Positions 16,122 through 24,673 of a stretch of DNA of 64,000 bases are shown piece after piece. Source of the stretch: Acidobacteriota bacterium (GTDB lineage: Bacteria; Pseudomonadota; Alphaproteobacteria; Caulobacterales; Hyphomonadaceae); assembly GCA_016712445.1 (NCBI GenBank), contig JADJRB010000001.1, positions 1,178,001 to 1,242,000 on the forward strand, read 5' to 3'. Both the position numbers and the translations under genes were made by a program. Every line of letters starts with the position of its first letter. The first letter of the stretch is position 1. The notes beneath the pieces are model-generated. The model was given only the letters and a program-made list of their open reading frames with translations, did not search any database and had not been told where the DNA came from.

Positions 16122-16796
16122 ATGTCCGACGTTCTCATGCCGCGCGCGACCGCCGTCTGGCTGCTCGACAACACGACGCTGACCTTCGCCCAGATCGCGA
16201 AGTTCTGCGGCCTGCACCACCTCGAAGTGAAGGGCATCGCCGATGGCGACGTGGCCGAGAACATGCGCGGCGTCGACCCGATTGCCGGCGGGATCCTGTC
16301 TCGCGAGGAAATCGCCAAGGGCGAGGAGAACCCTGATCACGAGCTGAAACTGGCCGAGTCGCGGATCGACCACATCCCGCAGCCGAAGCGCAAGGGCAGC
16401 CGCTACACGCCGGTCATCCGCCGCGCCGACAAGCCGGACGCCGTGGCCTGGTTCATCCGCCACCACCCGGAAGTGCCGGACGCCCAGATCATCAAGCTGA
16501 TCGGCACGACCAAGGCGACCATCAACAACGTGCGCGACAAGTCGCACTGGAATGCGCAGAACATCAAACCGGTCGACCCGGTGACGCTCGGCCTGTGCTC
16601 GCAGATCGAACTGGACGAAGTAATCGCCAAGGCCGCCGACAAGCGCCGCAAGCTGGACGCCGAGAAAGCTGCCCGCGCCGAAGGCCCCGGTCTTGCCCCA
16701 GCGCAGGACACGCCGGCCTTCGAACCGGAGCCCGAGCCCGAGAACGCCTTCAAGAAGGCGATCTCTGCTGACGACGTGTTCCGCGATTTCGAATAG
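16122..16796 (+). CDS. DUF1013 family cell-cycle transcriptional regulator (TrcR-like)
   Basis: 224 aa. N-terminal MPRATAVWLLDNTTLTFAQIAKFCGLHHLEVKGIADGD is a helix-turn-helix-like segment. A second HTH-like stretch lies at about 110-135 (HPEVPDAQIIKLIGTTKATINNVRDKSHWN). An acidic Pro/Glu-rich tail ends in DDVFRDFE. This is the DUF1013 family whose Caulobacter member (TrcR) has been reported to associate with RNA polymerase and affect cell-cycle genes. The function here is inferred from the family. Confidence 0.75.
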   Translation: MSDVLMPRATAVWLLDNTTLTFAQIAKFCGLHHLEVKGIADGDVAENMRGVDPIAGGILSREEIAKGEENPDHELKLAESRIDHIPQPKRKGSRYTPVIRRADKPDAVAWFIRHHPEVPDAQIIKLIGTTKATINNVRDKSHWNAQNIKPVDPVTLGLCSQIELDEVIAKAADKRRKLDAEKAARAEGPGLAPAQDTPAFEPEPEPENAFKKAISADDVFRDFE

Positions 16797-16804
16797 GGCC
16801 TGAG

Positions 16805-17845
16805 ATGACTGCAGATGTGAGCCGGCCGCAGGTCGGGATCGTCGGCGCCACCGGACTGGTGGGCGAGATGATGCGCGATATCCTCGCCGAGCGGGACTTC
16901 CCGCTGGGCGGCATCCGTTTCTTTGCCTCGGCGCGCTCTGCCGGAACGAAGATTGCCTTCAAGGGCAAGGACGTGGTGGTTGAGGACGCCGCGACCGCCG
17001 ACTATGCCGGGCTCGACATCGTGTTTTTCTCCGCAGGCGGAGCAACCTCGCTGGCGCTGGCGCCGAAGGTTGCCGCGGCCGGAGCCATCGTCATCGACAA
17101 CTCATCGGCCTGGCGCAGCGATCCGGACGTGCCGCTCGTGGTGGCCGAAGTGAACCCGCATGCGCTGAAGTCCATCCCGAAGGGCATCATCGCCAACCCG
17201 AACTGCACGACGATGGCCGCCATGCCGGTACTGAAGCCGTTGCATGACCGCGCCGGGCTGAAGCGCCTTGTGGCGAGCACCTACCAGGCGGTGTCCGGCG
17301 GCGGCGTTGCGGGGGTCGAGGAATTGCAGTCTCAGATCGAGGCGGTGGGCCAAGGCAGCGGCGCCCTGGCGCGCAGCGGCGAAGCCAAGACCTTTCCGGC
17401 GCCGAAGAAATGGGCCGTGCCGATCGCGTTCAACGTCGTCGCGCTGAACTACAAGCTCGGCGAAGACGGGTACACGGACGAAGAGCTGAAGCTGCGCGAC
17501 GAGACGCGCAAGATCCTCGAGATCCCCGGCCTGCCGGTTTCGGGCACCTGTGTGCGCGTACCGGTGTTCACCGGCCACTCGGTGTCGATCAATGCCGAGT
17601 TCGAGCGCCCGATCAGCGCAGCCGATGCAACCGCGCTGCTGCAGAACGCGCCCGGCGTGGTGGTGACCGAAGTGCCGAACGCGCTGGAAGCCACCGGGCG
17701 TGACCCCGTCTATGTCGGCCGTATCCGGCCGGACCCGACGGTGGCCCACGGGCTCGCGCTGTTCCTCAGCAATGACAACTTGCGCAAGGGCGCTGCCCTG
17801 AACGCGGTGCAGGTGGCGGAAGTGCTGCTGGCGCAGCGCGCCTAG
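16805..17845 (+). CDS. asd: Aspartate-semialdehyde dehydrogenase
   Basis: 346 aa. NADPH-dependent reduction of aspartyl phosphate to the semialdehyde, leading to lysine/diaminopimelate, threonine and methionine. N-terminal Rossmann GIVGATGLVGEMM; active-site Cys134 in NPNCTTMA; VPVFTGHSVSINAEF includes the catalytic His region. It starts 8 bp after the DUF1013 stop and probably shares its transcript. Confidence 0.95.
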   Translation: MTADVSRPQVGIVGATGLVGEMMRDILAERDFPLGGIRFFASARSAGTKIAFKGKDVVVEDAATADYAGLDIVFFSAGGATSLALAPKVAAAGAIVIDNSSAWRSDPDVPLVVAEVNPHALKSIPKGIIANPNCTTMAAMPVLKPLHDRAGLKRLVASTYQAVSGGGVAGVEELQSQIEAVGQGSGALARSGEAKTFPAPKKWAVPIAFNVVALNYKLGEDGYTDEELKLRDETRKILEIPGLPVSGTCVRVPVFTGHSVSINAEFERPISAADATALLQNAPGVVVTEVPNALEATGRDPVYVGRIRPDPTVAHGLALFLSNDNLRKGAALNAVQVAEVLLAQRA

Positions 17846-18360
17846 CCGGGCCGCCTGAGGAAAACGTAGAACGCGCCCGCCCCGCCATGCTTGGGGTGGG
17901 ATTCGGCGTAGCCTGACACCAGCCGGCGGGCGCTTGCCGATTCCAGCCAGAGCAGGAAGTTCCGGCGCAGGATGCCCTGCCCTTCCCTGCCCTTTCCGGT
18001 GATGACGAGCACGCAGCGCGCACCGTCCGCCTGCTGATTTTCGAGGAAAGCCGGCAAGGCCCGCGCCGCGCTCGCCTGGGTATGGCCATGCAGGTCGAAG
18101 CGCGCAGCGATGGCAAGCTGGCCGCGCCGCACTTTCTTCTCCCCGCTGCGCTCTGCCGGCAGCGACGGGAGCTTGGCCTCTGCGGGCTTGCGAGCCTTGG
18201 GCGGCGACGGCGCGGGCGGCGGGTCGAGTTCCTGCGGACCGGCTTCCAGCGCCGCCGAAAACTCTGCGAGATCTGCGGCGCGCGGACCGATTGGCTTCAC
18301 CGTTGCGGCGACACGGGCCCAGGCGCGCGCTTCTTCGGGCGACAGGGACCTTCGCTTCAT
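17842..18360 (-). CDS. Smr domain protein
   Basis: 172 aa. A variable Pro-rich N-terminus precedes a C-terminal Smr (MutS2-related) domain: FDLHGHTQASAARALPAFL, then CVLVITGKGREGQGILRR and the final GGAGAFYVFLRR. Smr domains act on branched or single-stranded nucleic acids, some as endonucleases. Its ATG overlaps the mltA stop (ATGA), and its end overlaps asd by 4 bp on the other strand. Confidence 0.88.
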   Translation of the reverse strand: MKRRSLSPEEARAWARVAATVKPIGPRAADLAEFSAALEAGPQELDPPPAPSPPKARKPAEAKLPSLPAERSGEKKVRRGQLAIAARFDLHGHTQASAARALPAFLENQQADGARCVLVITGKGREGQGILRRNFLLWLESASARRLVSGYAESHPKHGGAGAFYVFLRRPG

Positions 18361-19574
18361 CAGCCGGGCTGGCCGGCAGGCGGCAGGCTGGCGACGAGGC
18401 CAGCTTCGAACATGCGGGCGGCGACGGCGCGCGGCAACAGCACCCAGAGCCGGCCGGGCGCGTTCATCGTGCCGGCGCGGTTGCCGGCTTCCGGGCCGGT
18501 GCCGAAATAGATATCGCCGCGCACCGGTCCTTTGATGGCGCCGCCAGTATCCTGCGCGATCAGCAGGCCGGACCAGGCGCCGCCGAGACCGGGCGCTGTG
18601 GTCTGGATGAACATCGGCACGCCGAGCGCGTGGAATTCCGGGTCGACCGCCATCGAGCCGAGCGGCGTGAGGGCCACATTGTGTGCGCCGTTCGGGCCGA
18701 GTTCCGGATCGCCTTCGGGAAGAGACTGGAAGAAGACGAAGCGCGGGTTGACGTTCATGGCTTCGCGCACCTCGGCGGCGCTGGCGCGGTCCATCCAGCC
18801 GCGGATGCCCTGCATGGAGCCTTCGGCGCGGGTGATCCGCCCGGAATCGATCAGCCAGTTGGCGACCGACTTGAACGGCTGGCCATTGTGCGAGGCATAG
18901 GCGGCGCGCAGCGTGGTGCCATCCGGGAAGGTCAGGCGTCCGGAGCCCTGGACCTGCAGGAAAAAGACATCGGCGGGGTGGGCATAGGCGATGGCGGGGC
19001 CGCCGCGCGCAGTGATGTCGGCGCGTGCCGGATAGGGGCGGGTCGATCCGTCAGGCAGGCGCTGCAGCGGGCTGTCACCGTTCGCGACGAAGTCGGGCGG
19101 GACGGCGAAGATCGGTTCGGTGAACGGTGGCTCGGGCGTGCGGCGGGCTTCATAGCGCGGCTCGAAATAGCCGGTGAAGCGCTGCTTGCCTTCCTTGTCG
19201 ATGATCTCCAGCGGCACGAACTGGGTTTCGAAGATCGTGCGGGCGGCGGCTTCGTCGCGGGCGGCCGTGATCGCGGCGCAGGCCGGCTGCCAGTCTCCGG
19301 CGGTGCCGGCCCAAGGCGCGCTGCGCGACAAGGGCGCATCGAAGGCACGCCGGGTGAAACGGTCGCAGGTACGCTTGAACGCTTCGATCGGCGCGGAAAG
19401 CGGCGCGCCGGCCCAGCCCGGAAGCTCAAGATAGGTGGCAGGGCTGGCTGACGGCGGCAGTGCGGAGGGACCGGCTGGCAGGTCGACCGGCACGCGCTGG
19501 TCAATCGGCGCCGGCTGGGTCTGGCAGGCGGCGAGCGCGACGAGGAGGGGGATCAGGAATCTGGAGGCACGCAT
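18360..19574 (-). CDS. mltA: Membrane-bound lytic murein transglycosylase A
   Basis: 404 aa outer-membrane lipoprotein (lipobox at Cys17, LVALAACQ). It cleaves peptidoglycan between MurNAc and GlcNAc, forming the 1,6-anhydro product. FTGYFEPRYEARR and the C-terminal 3D domain (GLLIAQDTGGAIKGPVRGDIYFGTG), with its catalytic Asp, are clear. Part of the leftward Tim44-mltA-smr cluster, an order seen elsewhere in Alphaproteobacteria. Confidence 0.93.
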   Translation of the reverse strand: MRASRFLIPLLVALAACQTQPAPIDQRVPVDLPAGPSALPPSASPATYLELPGWAGAPLSAPIEAFKRTCDRFTRRAFDAPLSRSAPWAGTAGDWQPACAAITAARDEAAARTIFETQFVPLEIIDKEGKQRFTGYFEPRYEARRTPEPPFTEPIFAVPPDFVANGDSPLQRLPDGSTRPYPARADITARGGPAIAYAHPADVFFLQVQGSGRLTFPDGTTLRAAYASHNGQPFKSVANWLIDSGRITRAEGSMQGIRGWMDRASAAEVREAMNVNPRFVFFQSLPEGDPELGPNGAHNVALTPLGSMAVDPEFHALGVPMFIQTTAPGLGGAWSGLLIAQDTGGAIKGPVRGDIYFGTGPEAGNRAGTMNAPGRLWVLLPRAVAARMFEAGLVASLPPAGQPG

Positions 19575-19661
19575 GCCTGCGCATATGCCGTGAAACGGCG
19601 GGGGCTGCCAACCGCCCTTTCACCTGACAGGCGAGACGTCGGATTTGTAACCTGCGGGCGG

Positions 19662-20276
19662 TCAGCCCGCGACGTCGACGTCGTCGAGCAGCCAGTTCGG
19701 ATCGCTGGAAGCGGTTTCGCGCTTGAAGGTCCAGATTTCCTTGGCGGTGCGGGTGGTTTCGCCGTCTCCGAGATCGGCTTCATAGCGAACCCAGACACGG
19801 GCGGTGGCCCCGTCGAGTTCGGCCTTCTCGATTTCCGCGCGCTTGATGCGCAGCAGTTCGAAAGCCCGGTCGCCGCTGGCTTCGCGCGCCGACAGGGCGG
19901 CGTCCCAGGCTTCATACACATCGTCATCGAGCAGCGGGCGAAGCGCCTTGCGGTCGCCCCGCGCATAGGCGCCGACGATCATCTGGTAGGCCGCCTTGGC
20001 GCCGCGCAGGAATTCTTCCGCCGAGAAGCTGCGGTCGGCATTGTAGATGTCCTCAAGGCCGCCGGCTGCGGGGCCGGTAAACACGGGCCGCTCGGCTTCC
20101 GTGCGGCGCGGCGCCGCGATTGGCTTATCGGCGGCGGGCGCGCGCTGTTCCGGCGCGGGGGCCGGACGCTGCATCGGCCGCTCGTCGCCGCCCCGGCCGA
20201 GCGCCACATAGAGACGCCACAGCACGAAGAGTGCGACGGCGGCCAGAATGAGGACTTCGATCACAGGATTGGACAT
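19662..20276 (-). CDS. Tim44-like domain membrane-anchored protein (TimA-like)
   Basis: 204 aa. One N-terminal membrane helix (VIEVLILAAVALFVLWRLYVAL), a Pro/Ala-rich linker, then a Tim44-like domain from about residue 75 (FSAEEFLRGAKAAYQMIVGAYARGDRKALRPLLDDDVYEAW ... TFKRETASSDPNWLLDDV). It resembles the alphaproteobacterial relatives of mitochondrial Tim44. Divergent from secB and upstream of mltA. Confidence 0.85.
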   Translation of the reverse strand: MSNPVIEVLILAAVALFVLWRLYVALGRGGDERPMQRPAPAPEQRAPAADKPIAAPRRTEAERPVFTGPAAGGLEDIYNADRSFSAEEFLRGAKAAYQMIVGAYARGDRKALRPLLDDDVYEAWDAALSAREASGDRAFELLRIKRAEIEKAELDGATARVWVRYEADLGDGETTRTAKEIWTFKRETASSDPNWLLDDVDVAG

Positions 20277-20409
20277 TCGGCGCAGGGTTCCTCAGAAATT
20301 GCTCGGATCAACCGGGTAGATAGTGTGGGCCGGGCGCGGGTGCCAGCCTTTGCGTTGCGCGGCCAAGGGGCGCATGCTAGGCGCGGGGCGCGACCAGTAG
20401 AGGCTTATA

Positions 20410-20901
20410 ATGACAGATACCAGCTCGCCCGCAAACCCCACGCCAGAAGGCGCTGCCCCGTCCGCGCCGTCCCTCCGGGTGCTGGGACAGTATGTGAAAG
20501 ACCTGTCATTCGAAAATCCGGGCCATGCCCCGGTTCAGGCCCAGCCGAACATCGATCTCGGGATTGACGTGGGCGCCGCGCCGCACGCGGACGGCAACGG
20601 CCTGTTTGAAGTGTCGCTGAAACTGTCCGCCAAGGCGCTCGCCGGCGACGCGACGCTGTTCATCACAGAGCTCGACTATGCCGGCCTGTTCCAGCTGTCC
20701 AACGTGACGGAAAAGCAGGTCGAGCCGATGCTGCTGATCGAATGCCCGCGCCTGCTGTTCCCGTTCGCGCGCCGGATCATTGCGGAAATCACGCGCGAGG
20801 GCGGCTTCCCTCCCCTGCTGATCGACCCGGTCGACTTCGTGCAGCTTTACCAGGCGCAGTACCGCAAGGCGGCCGAACGTGCGGGCAACCCGCCGGCCTA
20901 G
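20410..20901 (+). CDS. secB: Protein-export chaperone SecB
   Basis: 163 aa. Homotetrameric chaperone that keeps preproteins unfolded and hands them to SecA. QYVKDLSFENPGHAP, the alternating strand KLSAKALAGDATLFITELDYAGLF, and the segment CPRLLFPFARRIIAEITREGGFPPLLIDPVDFVQLY are highly conserved. It converges with dnaQ with a 4-bp overlap. Confidence 0.96.
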   Translation: MTDTSSPANPTPEGAAPSAPSLRVLGQYVKDLSFENPGHAPVQAQPNIDLGIDVGAAPHADGNGLFEVSLKLSAKALAGDATLFITELDYAGLFQLSNVTEKQVEPMLLIECPRLLFPFARRIIAEITREGGFPPLLIDPVDFVQLYQAQYRKAAERAGNPPA

Positions 20902-21599
20902 ACGAGCGATCGCCAGATCGCGTTGGCACCCAGCTTTTCGATGAAGGCCGCATGCGCGGCGGCCTCCTCGGCCGTGGTTGCCGGCGCGAGCGGCTGCGGG
21001 CGCTGCGCGGCCGGTGGCCGGTCGGCCCGGCCGGGGCCGCCGGTATCGCCCTCGAAACTGAACGCGCGGGCGCGCCCGCCCAGCAGTTCGAGATAGACGC
21101 TGGCGAGCAGCTGGCTGTCGAGCAGCGCGCCGTGGAAGGCGCGGCTTTCGAGCGAAATATCGAACCGCTTGCAGAGGGCGTCGAGGCTGGCCGGTGCGCC
21201 CGGGAAACGCTTGCGCGCCATGGTGACGGTGTCGACCCAACGCTCGTCCGGGATGGCCGGGCGCCCGCATTTCGCCAGCTCGGCGTTCAGGAAGCCGCGG
21301 TCGAAAGCGGCGTTGTGCGCGACAAGGACGGCATCGCCAAGGAAGCTGAGAAAGGCGTCGACGATGTCCGGATGCTCGAAGGGCGGGCAGTCGACGAGGT
21401 CGGCGTCGGTGATGCCGGTGATCCGGATGGTCGCCTCGGAGACCGGGCGGCCCGGATTGATCAGGCGGCGGAAGGTGCGCCCGGTCGGGATATGGTTGAT
21501 CAGTTCGACAGCGCCGATCTCGATGATGCGGTCACCGTCCGCCGGGCTGAGGCCGGTGGTTTCGGTGTCGAAAGCGATTTCGCGGAGCTTTTCGGCCAT
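20898..21599 (-). CDS. dnaQ: DNA polymerase III epsilon subunit (3'-5' proofreading exonuclease)
   Basis: 233 aa. Exo I motif IAFDTETTGL with Asp11/Glu13, Exo II in LVAHNAAFDRGFLNAEL, and Exo III around HGALLDSQLLASVYLEL. It provides proofreading for the replicative polymerase. Last gene of the leftward block that starts at the origin, directly abutting coaE. Confidence 0.95.
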   Translation of the reverse strand: MAEKLREIAFDTETTGLSPADGDRIIEIGAVELINHIPTGRTFRRLINPGRPVSEATIRITGITDADLVDCPPFEHPDIVDAFLSFLGDAVLVAHNAAFDRGFLNAELAKCGRPAIPDERWVDTVTMARKRFPGAPASLDALCKRFDISLESRAFHGALLDSQLLASVYLELLGGRARAFSFEGDTGGPGRADRPPAAQRPQPLAPATTAEEAAAHAAFIEKLGANAIWRSLV

Positions 21600-22204
21600 C
21601 AGCGCTTCCCGTCGGCGAGACGAATCATCAGCGCGACTATGGCGCGAACATGGTCGCGGGCAAAGTCGAAGCCGTGGGCCGTCGACAGGATGAAGTCAGC
21701 GCGGGCGCGCTTGTCGGCGTCGGGCATCTGGCGCGCGAGGATCGCCTCGAAGGTTTCCGCCGTGACACCCGGACGGGCCAGCACGCGCGCGCGCTGGATG
21801 GCGGGCGGAGCCGTGACCACCAGCGTGAAGTCGCAGTGACGCTCGCCGCCGGTTTCAAACAGCAGCGGGATGTCGAGCACTGCGAGCGCGGCACCTTCGG
21901 CATGCGCGGCCTGACGAAAGTCGCGCTGCGCCTCGCCGGCGAGCGGATGGACGATGCCTTCAAGACGCTTCATCGCCTCCGGATTGTCGAGCACATGCGT
22001 GCGCAGGCGGGTCCGGTCGACGGCCCCCTCGTGCACGACGCCCGGGAACGCCGCGCCGATCGGCTCGACGGCAGCGCCGCCTTCGGCATAGAGGGCGTGC
22101 ACCGCAGCGTCGGCGTCGTAGACTGGCACGCCGGCCTCGCGGAACAGGGTGGCGGTGGCGGATTTGCCCATGCCGATCGAACCTGTCAGTCCAAGGATGA
22201 TCAT
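21599..22204 (-). CDS. coaE: Dephospho-CoA kinase
   Basis: 201 aa. Last step of CoA synthesis, phosphorylating dephospho-CoA. P-loop GLTGSIGMGKSATA at the N-terminus, VYDADAAVHALY, and the lid RMPDADKRARADF. Stop and start overlaps with dnaQ and aroE indicate one operon. Confidence 0.95.
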   Translation of the reverse strand: MIILGLTGSIGMGKSATATLFREAGVPVYDADAAVHALYAEGGAAVEPIGAAFPGVVHEGAVDRTRLRTHVLDNPEAMKRLEGIVHPLAGEAQRDFRQAAHAEGAALAVLDIPLLFETGGERHCDFTLVVTAPPAIQRARVLARPGVTAETFEAILARQMPDADKRARADFILSTAHGFDFARDHVRAIVALMIRLADGKR

Positions 22205-23013
22205 TGCGTAGCCTCCAGCAGCGCGCGGGCGCGGGCATGCGCGTTGGCGAGGTCAGGCGTGACGCCGAACCACAGCTCGAAACTGAGCGCGGCCTGTGCG
22301 ACCAGCATGCCGAGCCCGTCAAGCGTGCGCCAGCCTTTCGCGCCGGCTTCCGCAAGGCTGGCGGCGGCGCCCTTGCCATAGCTGATGTCGTAGAAGATGC
22401 CGCCGGCGGAGTCCGGCAACGTGAACCTTGCGCCTGAATGGCCGGCGCTGAGCGTGTTGATCACGAGCGAGGCCCTCGAAAGCTGGCTGAGTCCGTCTTC
22501 GAGGGACAGGATACGGGCGGCGGGGGCCAGGTCGAGCGCGAGTTTCTCGGCGCGGGCGATCGTCCGGTTACAGATGGTCAGGCGCGCGCCGCGCCGGTTG
22601 AGCACGTCTGCGACGGCCCGGGCCGAGCCCCCTGCCCCGAGCAGGAAGACTTCGCGGCCTTCAACCGCGATGTCGCCATACTCGAGGGTCAGCGCAAAGC
22701 CCGGCGCGTCAGTATTGTCGGCGTGCCAGCCCGTATCGCTGCGTGCGAGCGTATTGGCCGCGCCGATGCGGCGAGCTGTATCACTGGCGCTGGCAGCGAG
22801 CTTCAGAACGTTTTCCTTGTGCGGCAGTGTGACATTCAGCCCGAAGGCGTCGTGCGCCAGGAGCGAGTCCAGCGACGACGCCAGTTCGTCTGCCTTCACT
22901 TCGAGCGCCGCATAGACGGCATCCAGCTGGTGCTGGCGCAGCCAGTGATTGTGGATGTAGGGCGACATCGAGTGCGAGACGGGGTCGCCGATCACTCCCA
23001 GCAGGCGGGTCAT
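22201..23013 (-). CDS. aroE: Shikimate dehydrogenase
   Basis: 270 aa. NADPH-dependent reduction of 3-dehydroshikimate. GVIGDPVSHSMSPYIHN at the N-terminus, catalytic Lys in NVTLPHKENV, NTDAPGF, glycine-rich LLGAGGSARAV and the C-terminal MLVAQAALSFELWFG. ATG 23013 is chosen because homology begins exactly there. It overlaps maf by 4 bp. Confidence 0.95.
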   Translation of the reverse strand: MTRLLGVIGDPVSHSMSPYIHNHWLRQHQLDAVYAALEVKADELASSLDSLLAHDAFGLNVTLPHKENVLKLAASASDTARRIGAANTLARSDTGWHADNTDAPGFALTLEYGDIAVEGREVFLLGAGGSARAVADVLNRRGARLTICNRTIARAEKLALDLAPAARILSLEDGLSQLSRASLVINTLSAGHSGARFTLPDSAGGIFYDISYGKGAAASLAEAGAKGWRTLDGLGMLVAQAALSFELWFGVTPDLANAHARARALLEATQ

Positions 23014-23606
23014 TGGGGCAGCACCTTCCGGACACGGAGATAATCGAGCAGCGGCAGGAGCGGCAGGCCGAGGATGGAGAAATAGTCGCCTTCGATGCGT
23101 GCGAACAATTGCGCGCCGAGGCCTTCGAGCTGGTAGGCGCCGACGGTGGACAGCAGTGCTTCGCCGCACGTCGCGATGTAGGTATCCACGAAAGCGCCGG
23201 AAAGCGGGCGCATGGTCAGTTTCGGCCGGGCGAGATGGCGCCACACAGGCACGCCTTCCTCGCAAACCACAATGGCCGTTTCCAGCGTATGGGTCTTGCC
23301 AGACAGGCGCGCGAGGTGGCTGCGCGCTTCGGCGAGGTCGCGCGGCTTGTCGAAGGCTTCGTCGCCGAGGGCGAGCATCTGGTCGCCGCCGATGACCAGG
23401 CCGGGGCGGCCCTGCGACACGCGCACGGCTTTCATCTCGGCGAGCTGCATCGCCTGGTCGCGCACCGACACCTTGTCGGCGCGCAGCGCGGTGCGGAAGG
23501 CGTCTTCATCCACATTCGGCGCCACCGCTTCGGCGACGACGCCGGCGGCGGCCAGAACAGCGCGGCGGCTGGCGCTGCCGGAGGCGAGCGTGACGGCGAG
23601 GCTCAC
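23010..23606 (-). CDS. maf: Maf-like nucleotide pyrophosphatase
   Basis: 198 aa. House-cleaning hydrolase of non-canonical or modified nucleoside triphosphates. ASGSASRRAVL forms the phosphate loop, VIGGDQMLALGDEAFDKPRDLAEA is conserved, as is the EGDYFSILGLPLLPLLDYLR end. The start is a GTG overlapping the ppsR stop (GTGA), where similarity begins. Confidence 0.92.
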   Translation of the reverse strand: MSLAVTLASGSASRRAVLAAAGVVAEAVAPNVDEDAFRTALRADKVSVRDQAMQLAEMKAVRVSQGRPGLVIGGDQMLALGDEAFDKPRDLAEARSHLARLSGKTHTLETAIVVCEEGVPVWRHLARPKLTMRPLSGAFVDTYIATCGEALLSTVGAYQLEGLGAQLFARIEGDYFSILGLPLLPLLDYLRVRKVLPQ

Positions 23607-24445
23607 GGATGGCCCCGGCGTTCGTTCAGCAGGTTGAGGATGGCGGCGGCGGTTTCCTCGACCGAGCGGCGGGAGACGTCGATCGTCTTCCACTGGTTGC
23701 GCTGGAAAAGGCGGTTGGCCTGCGTGATCTCCTCGCGCACGGCTTCCTCGTCGGCATAGTCGCCGGCGTCATCCTGGTTCAGCGAGATCAGGCGCTGGCG
23801 CCGGATCTGGACGAGCCGTTCGGCGGAAATCTTCAGGCCGACCACGAGCGGGCCCTTGTCGCCAAGCTTTTCCAGGAAGTCGGGCAATACGGTTCCGGGC
23901 ACCAGCGGAATATTACCCGCGCGCACCTGGCGGTTGGCGAGATACACACAGGTCGGCGTCTTCGAGGTGCGGCTGACCCCGAGGAGGATGACATCGGCGC
24001 CGATCAGACTTTCGACATTCTGGCCGTCATCATGTGCGAGCGTGAAGTTGATGGCTTCCATCCGCTCGAAATAGTCCTCGTCCATGGCGTGCTGGCCAGC
24101 GACACGGTTGTTGGCGGATACGCCGAGGTGGCGGCTCAGCATGGCGATCGAGGGATCGAGCACCGGCAGGGTCGGAATGCTCCGCTCACGGCAGAAGGCT
24201 TCCAGCCGCGCGCGCAGTCCGGCATCCGAGATGGTGTACCAGACGACGCCGGGCGCCGCTTCGATCTCGCGGGTCACCCGTTCCAGCTGGCGTTCGGACC
24301 GGACGAGGTAGTAATTGTGCTCGAGCGGCTGCACATTCTCGAACTGCGCGCAGGCGGCCCGCTGCACAGCGTTCAGGGTCTCGCCGGTGGAGTCCGAGAC
24401 GAGATGGACGTTGAAGTAGATGGCGGGCCGGGTCGGGCGGGTCAT
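23603..24445 (-). CDS. Pyruvate phosphate dikinase/PEP synthase regulatory protein (DUF299)
   Basis: 280 aa bifunctional serine/threonine kinase and phosphorylase that inactivates and reactivates PPDK or PEP synthase. FNVHLVSDSTGETLNAVQRAACAQF at the N-terminus and the P-loop-like GVSRTSKTPTCVYLA are diagnostic. The DUF299 gene next to the origin and opposite hemE is the arrangement known at the Caulobacter origin. First gene of the ppsR-maf-aroE-coaE-dnaQ operon. Confidence 0.93.
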   Translation of the reverse strand: MTRPTRPAIYFNVHLVSDSTGETLNAVQRAACAQFENVQPLEHNYYLVRSERQLERVTREIEAAPGVVWYTISDAGLRARLEAFCRERSIPTLPVLDPSIAMLSRHLGVSANNRVAGQHAMDEDYFERMEAINFTLAHDDGQNVESLIGADVILLGVSRTSKTPTCVYLANRQVRAGNIPLVPGTVLPDFLEKLGDKGPLVVGLKISAERLVQIRRQRLISLNQDDAGDYADEEAVREEITQANRLFQRNQWKTIDVSRRSVEETAAAILNLLNERRGHP

Positions 24446-24483
24446 GCGCTTCTCTTGCCGGGACCGGCGGCATTGCACAAGGG

Positions 24484-24673
24484 TTGTGACTCGCCTGTGG
24501 AATGGCCCGGGAGTCACAACGAGTCACACGCAATCCACAGCGGCGCGAATTCGACTCCCATCCGGTCTTCTCTTGTTCCCGGCTGTGACTCCGGCGAGGG
24601 TGTTAACCTTGCGTTAATCTTTGAGACTCGTGGAGATTCTGATCGCCTGTGAGGCGAACCGTCCTTGTGACTC
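24484..24673. repeat. GANTC cluster with NTGTGACTC iterons in oriC
   Basis: GANTC sites start at 24488, 24511, 24521, 24553, 24587, 24625, 24635 and 24669. Five lie in copies of NTGTGACTC: TTGTGACTC at 24484 and 24665 (plus) and 24511 (minus), GTGTGACTC at 24521 (minus), CTGTGACTC at 24583 (plus). Two site pairs are exactly 10 bp apart. GANTC is the target of the CcrM adenine methylase of Alphaproteobacteria. Confidence 0.85.
24603..24617. promoter_or_regulatory. CtrA binding site in oriC
   Basis: TTAA-CCTTGCG-TTAA is an exact match to the CtrA consensus TTAA-N7-TTAA. In Caulobacter, CtrA bound at the origin represses replication in swarmer cells. It sits in the middle of the GANTC cluster. 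Confidence 0.85.
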
